DNA of 64,000 nt from a virus: IMG/VR virus record IMGVR_UViG_3300043399_000297, positions 180,023-244,022 of that record; one strand, 5' to 3'. The translations under genes and the position numbers were made by a program. The notes under the pieces were generated by a model that saw only the letters and a program-made list of their open reading frames with translations, had not been told where the DNA came from and did not search any database. Positions 63,568 through 64,000 of this stretch are shown here, in pieces (position 1 is the first letter of the stretch; each line of letters begins with the position of its first letter).

Positions 63568-64000
63568 ATGACTAGAGAATTAAGCCTTCGTTCCCTCGAT
63601 ATCCCATCAATTCATAAGTTCGGTATCGGATTTGACAACATCTTTGATGAATTGATGCGAGCTAACCAACAACAAACCAGCGTCAATTATCCACCTTACA
63701 ATATTATAAAATATAGCGAGGACTCATTCGAAATTGAGTTAGCTGTTGCTGGTTTCCGCGAAGGTGATATCAACATCACGGTTGAAAAGAATGTTCTAAC
63801 TATTTCAGGCGAACAAACGATTGAGTATAATAGGGAATTTGAGTACCTACATCGTGGTATTAGTGCCCGCACATTCGGTCGCACATTCACGCTTGCTGAT
63901 TACGTTGAAGTTATCGGTGCAAAGGTTGAAAACGGCATTCTCAAGATCGGACTTGAACGACAAGTTCCTGAAGAGCAAAAGCCCAAAACGATTGCTATTA
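63568..64000 (+). CDS. hsp20: Hsp20 (IbpA-like) small heat-shock protein, partial at window end
   Basis: At least 144 codons; the window ends before the stop. N-terminus RSLDIPSIHKFGIGFDNIFD is IbpA-like; alpha-crystallin domain with YSEDSFEIELAVAGFREGDI, NVLTISGE, HRGISARTFGRTFTLADYVE, VENGILKIGLER. Holds unfolded proteins for DnaK/ClpB-type refolding. AAGGAG ribosome binding site. Hsp20 genes are a hallmark of marine T4-like phages; it lies next to clpX. Confidence 0.9.
   Translation, partial: MTRELSLRSLDIPSIHKFGIGFDNIFDELMRANQQQTSVNYPPYNIIKYSEDSFEIELAVAGFREGDINITVEKNVLTISGEQTIEYNREFEYLHRGISARTFGRTFTLADYVEVIGAKVENGILKIGLERQVPEEQKPKTIAI

Noticed and set aside
1-64000. tRNA genes, CRISPR arrays, insertion sequences, att sites
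   Set aside because: Nearly all sequence is coding; the gaps are under about 160 bp and show no cloverleaf, repeat-spacer pattern, transposase or terminal inverted repeats.

Overview
The window is a compact, roughly 37 % GC piece of a large T4-like myovirus genome, the kind found in marine and freshwater viromes, infecting a Gram-negative host. Evidence for this: a T4-type replication core (B-family polymerase, clamp, RFC-like clamp loader, 5'-3' exonuclease, ligase); genes that abut or overlap by 1-4 nt as TAATG or ATGA; exact TATAAATA/GATAAATA late-promoter boxes; and a phage-encoded outer-membrane barrel that only makes sense in a diderm host. No integrase, att site, tRNA gene or CRISPR array was seen. 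Both window edges cut genes.

Layout. 1-3.7 kb: structural and hypothetical genes, a stand-alone DnaE-like fragment and a GroES-like co-chaperonin. 3.8-6.8 kb: small membrane protein, clamp loader, GIY-YIG endonuclease, PhoH. 6.9-12.3 kb: conserved hypotheticals, 3-TM holin, DnaJ, ClpA. 12.3-27.3 kb: a virion/prohead-like block. Several proteins here start with a short sequence ending in (L/I)xE, resembling the T4 capsid-targeting sequence; among them are two very large amidoligase-like paralogs and a zincin. The block also holds a Dps-like ferritin and an outer-membrane protein in its own promoter-gene-terminator cassette. 28-32 kb: DNA polymerase and clamp. 32-43.4 kb: 7-deazaguanine DNA modification genes (DpdA-like transglycosylase, FolE, QueD, QueE) mixed with glycosyltransferases, SLOG, cytidylyltransferase, Smr, GGCT and PRTase genes. 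43.4-47.2 kb: Vsr-like endonuclease, methyltransferase, glycosyltransferase, sugar epimerase. 47.2-51.3 kb: UvdE-like nuclease, a probable phage restriction-modification pair, 5'-3' exonuclease. 51-58.8 kb: many small overlapping genes, including a tandem family with a WFxLRW-like C-terminus. 58.8-64 kb: ligase, small membrane and zinc proteins, a coiled-coil membrane protein, ClpX, Hsp20.

How it works together. Early genes seem to use sigma70-type promoters (TTGACA, exactly 17 bp, TATNNT), and late genes use T4-like boxes. Some boxes of both kinds lie 4-7 nt from the start codon, which predicts leaderless mRNAs. Five proteostasis proteins (GroES-like, DnaJ, ClpA, ClpX, Hsp20) point to takeover of host folding and ClpP proteolysis. 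Seven homing-type endonuclease genes (3 GIY-YIG, 3 HNH, 1 Vsr-like) interrupt the map. Four of them, from two unrelated nuclease families, share a conserved two-hairpin 5' leader with compensatory base changes. This leader and the capsid-targeted ligase/protease set are the most interesting signals in the window.
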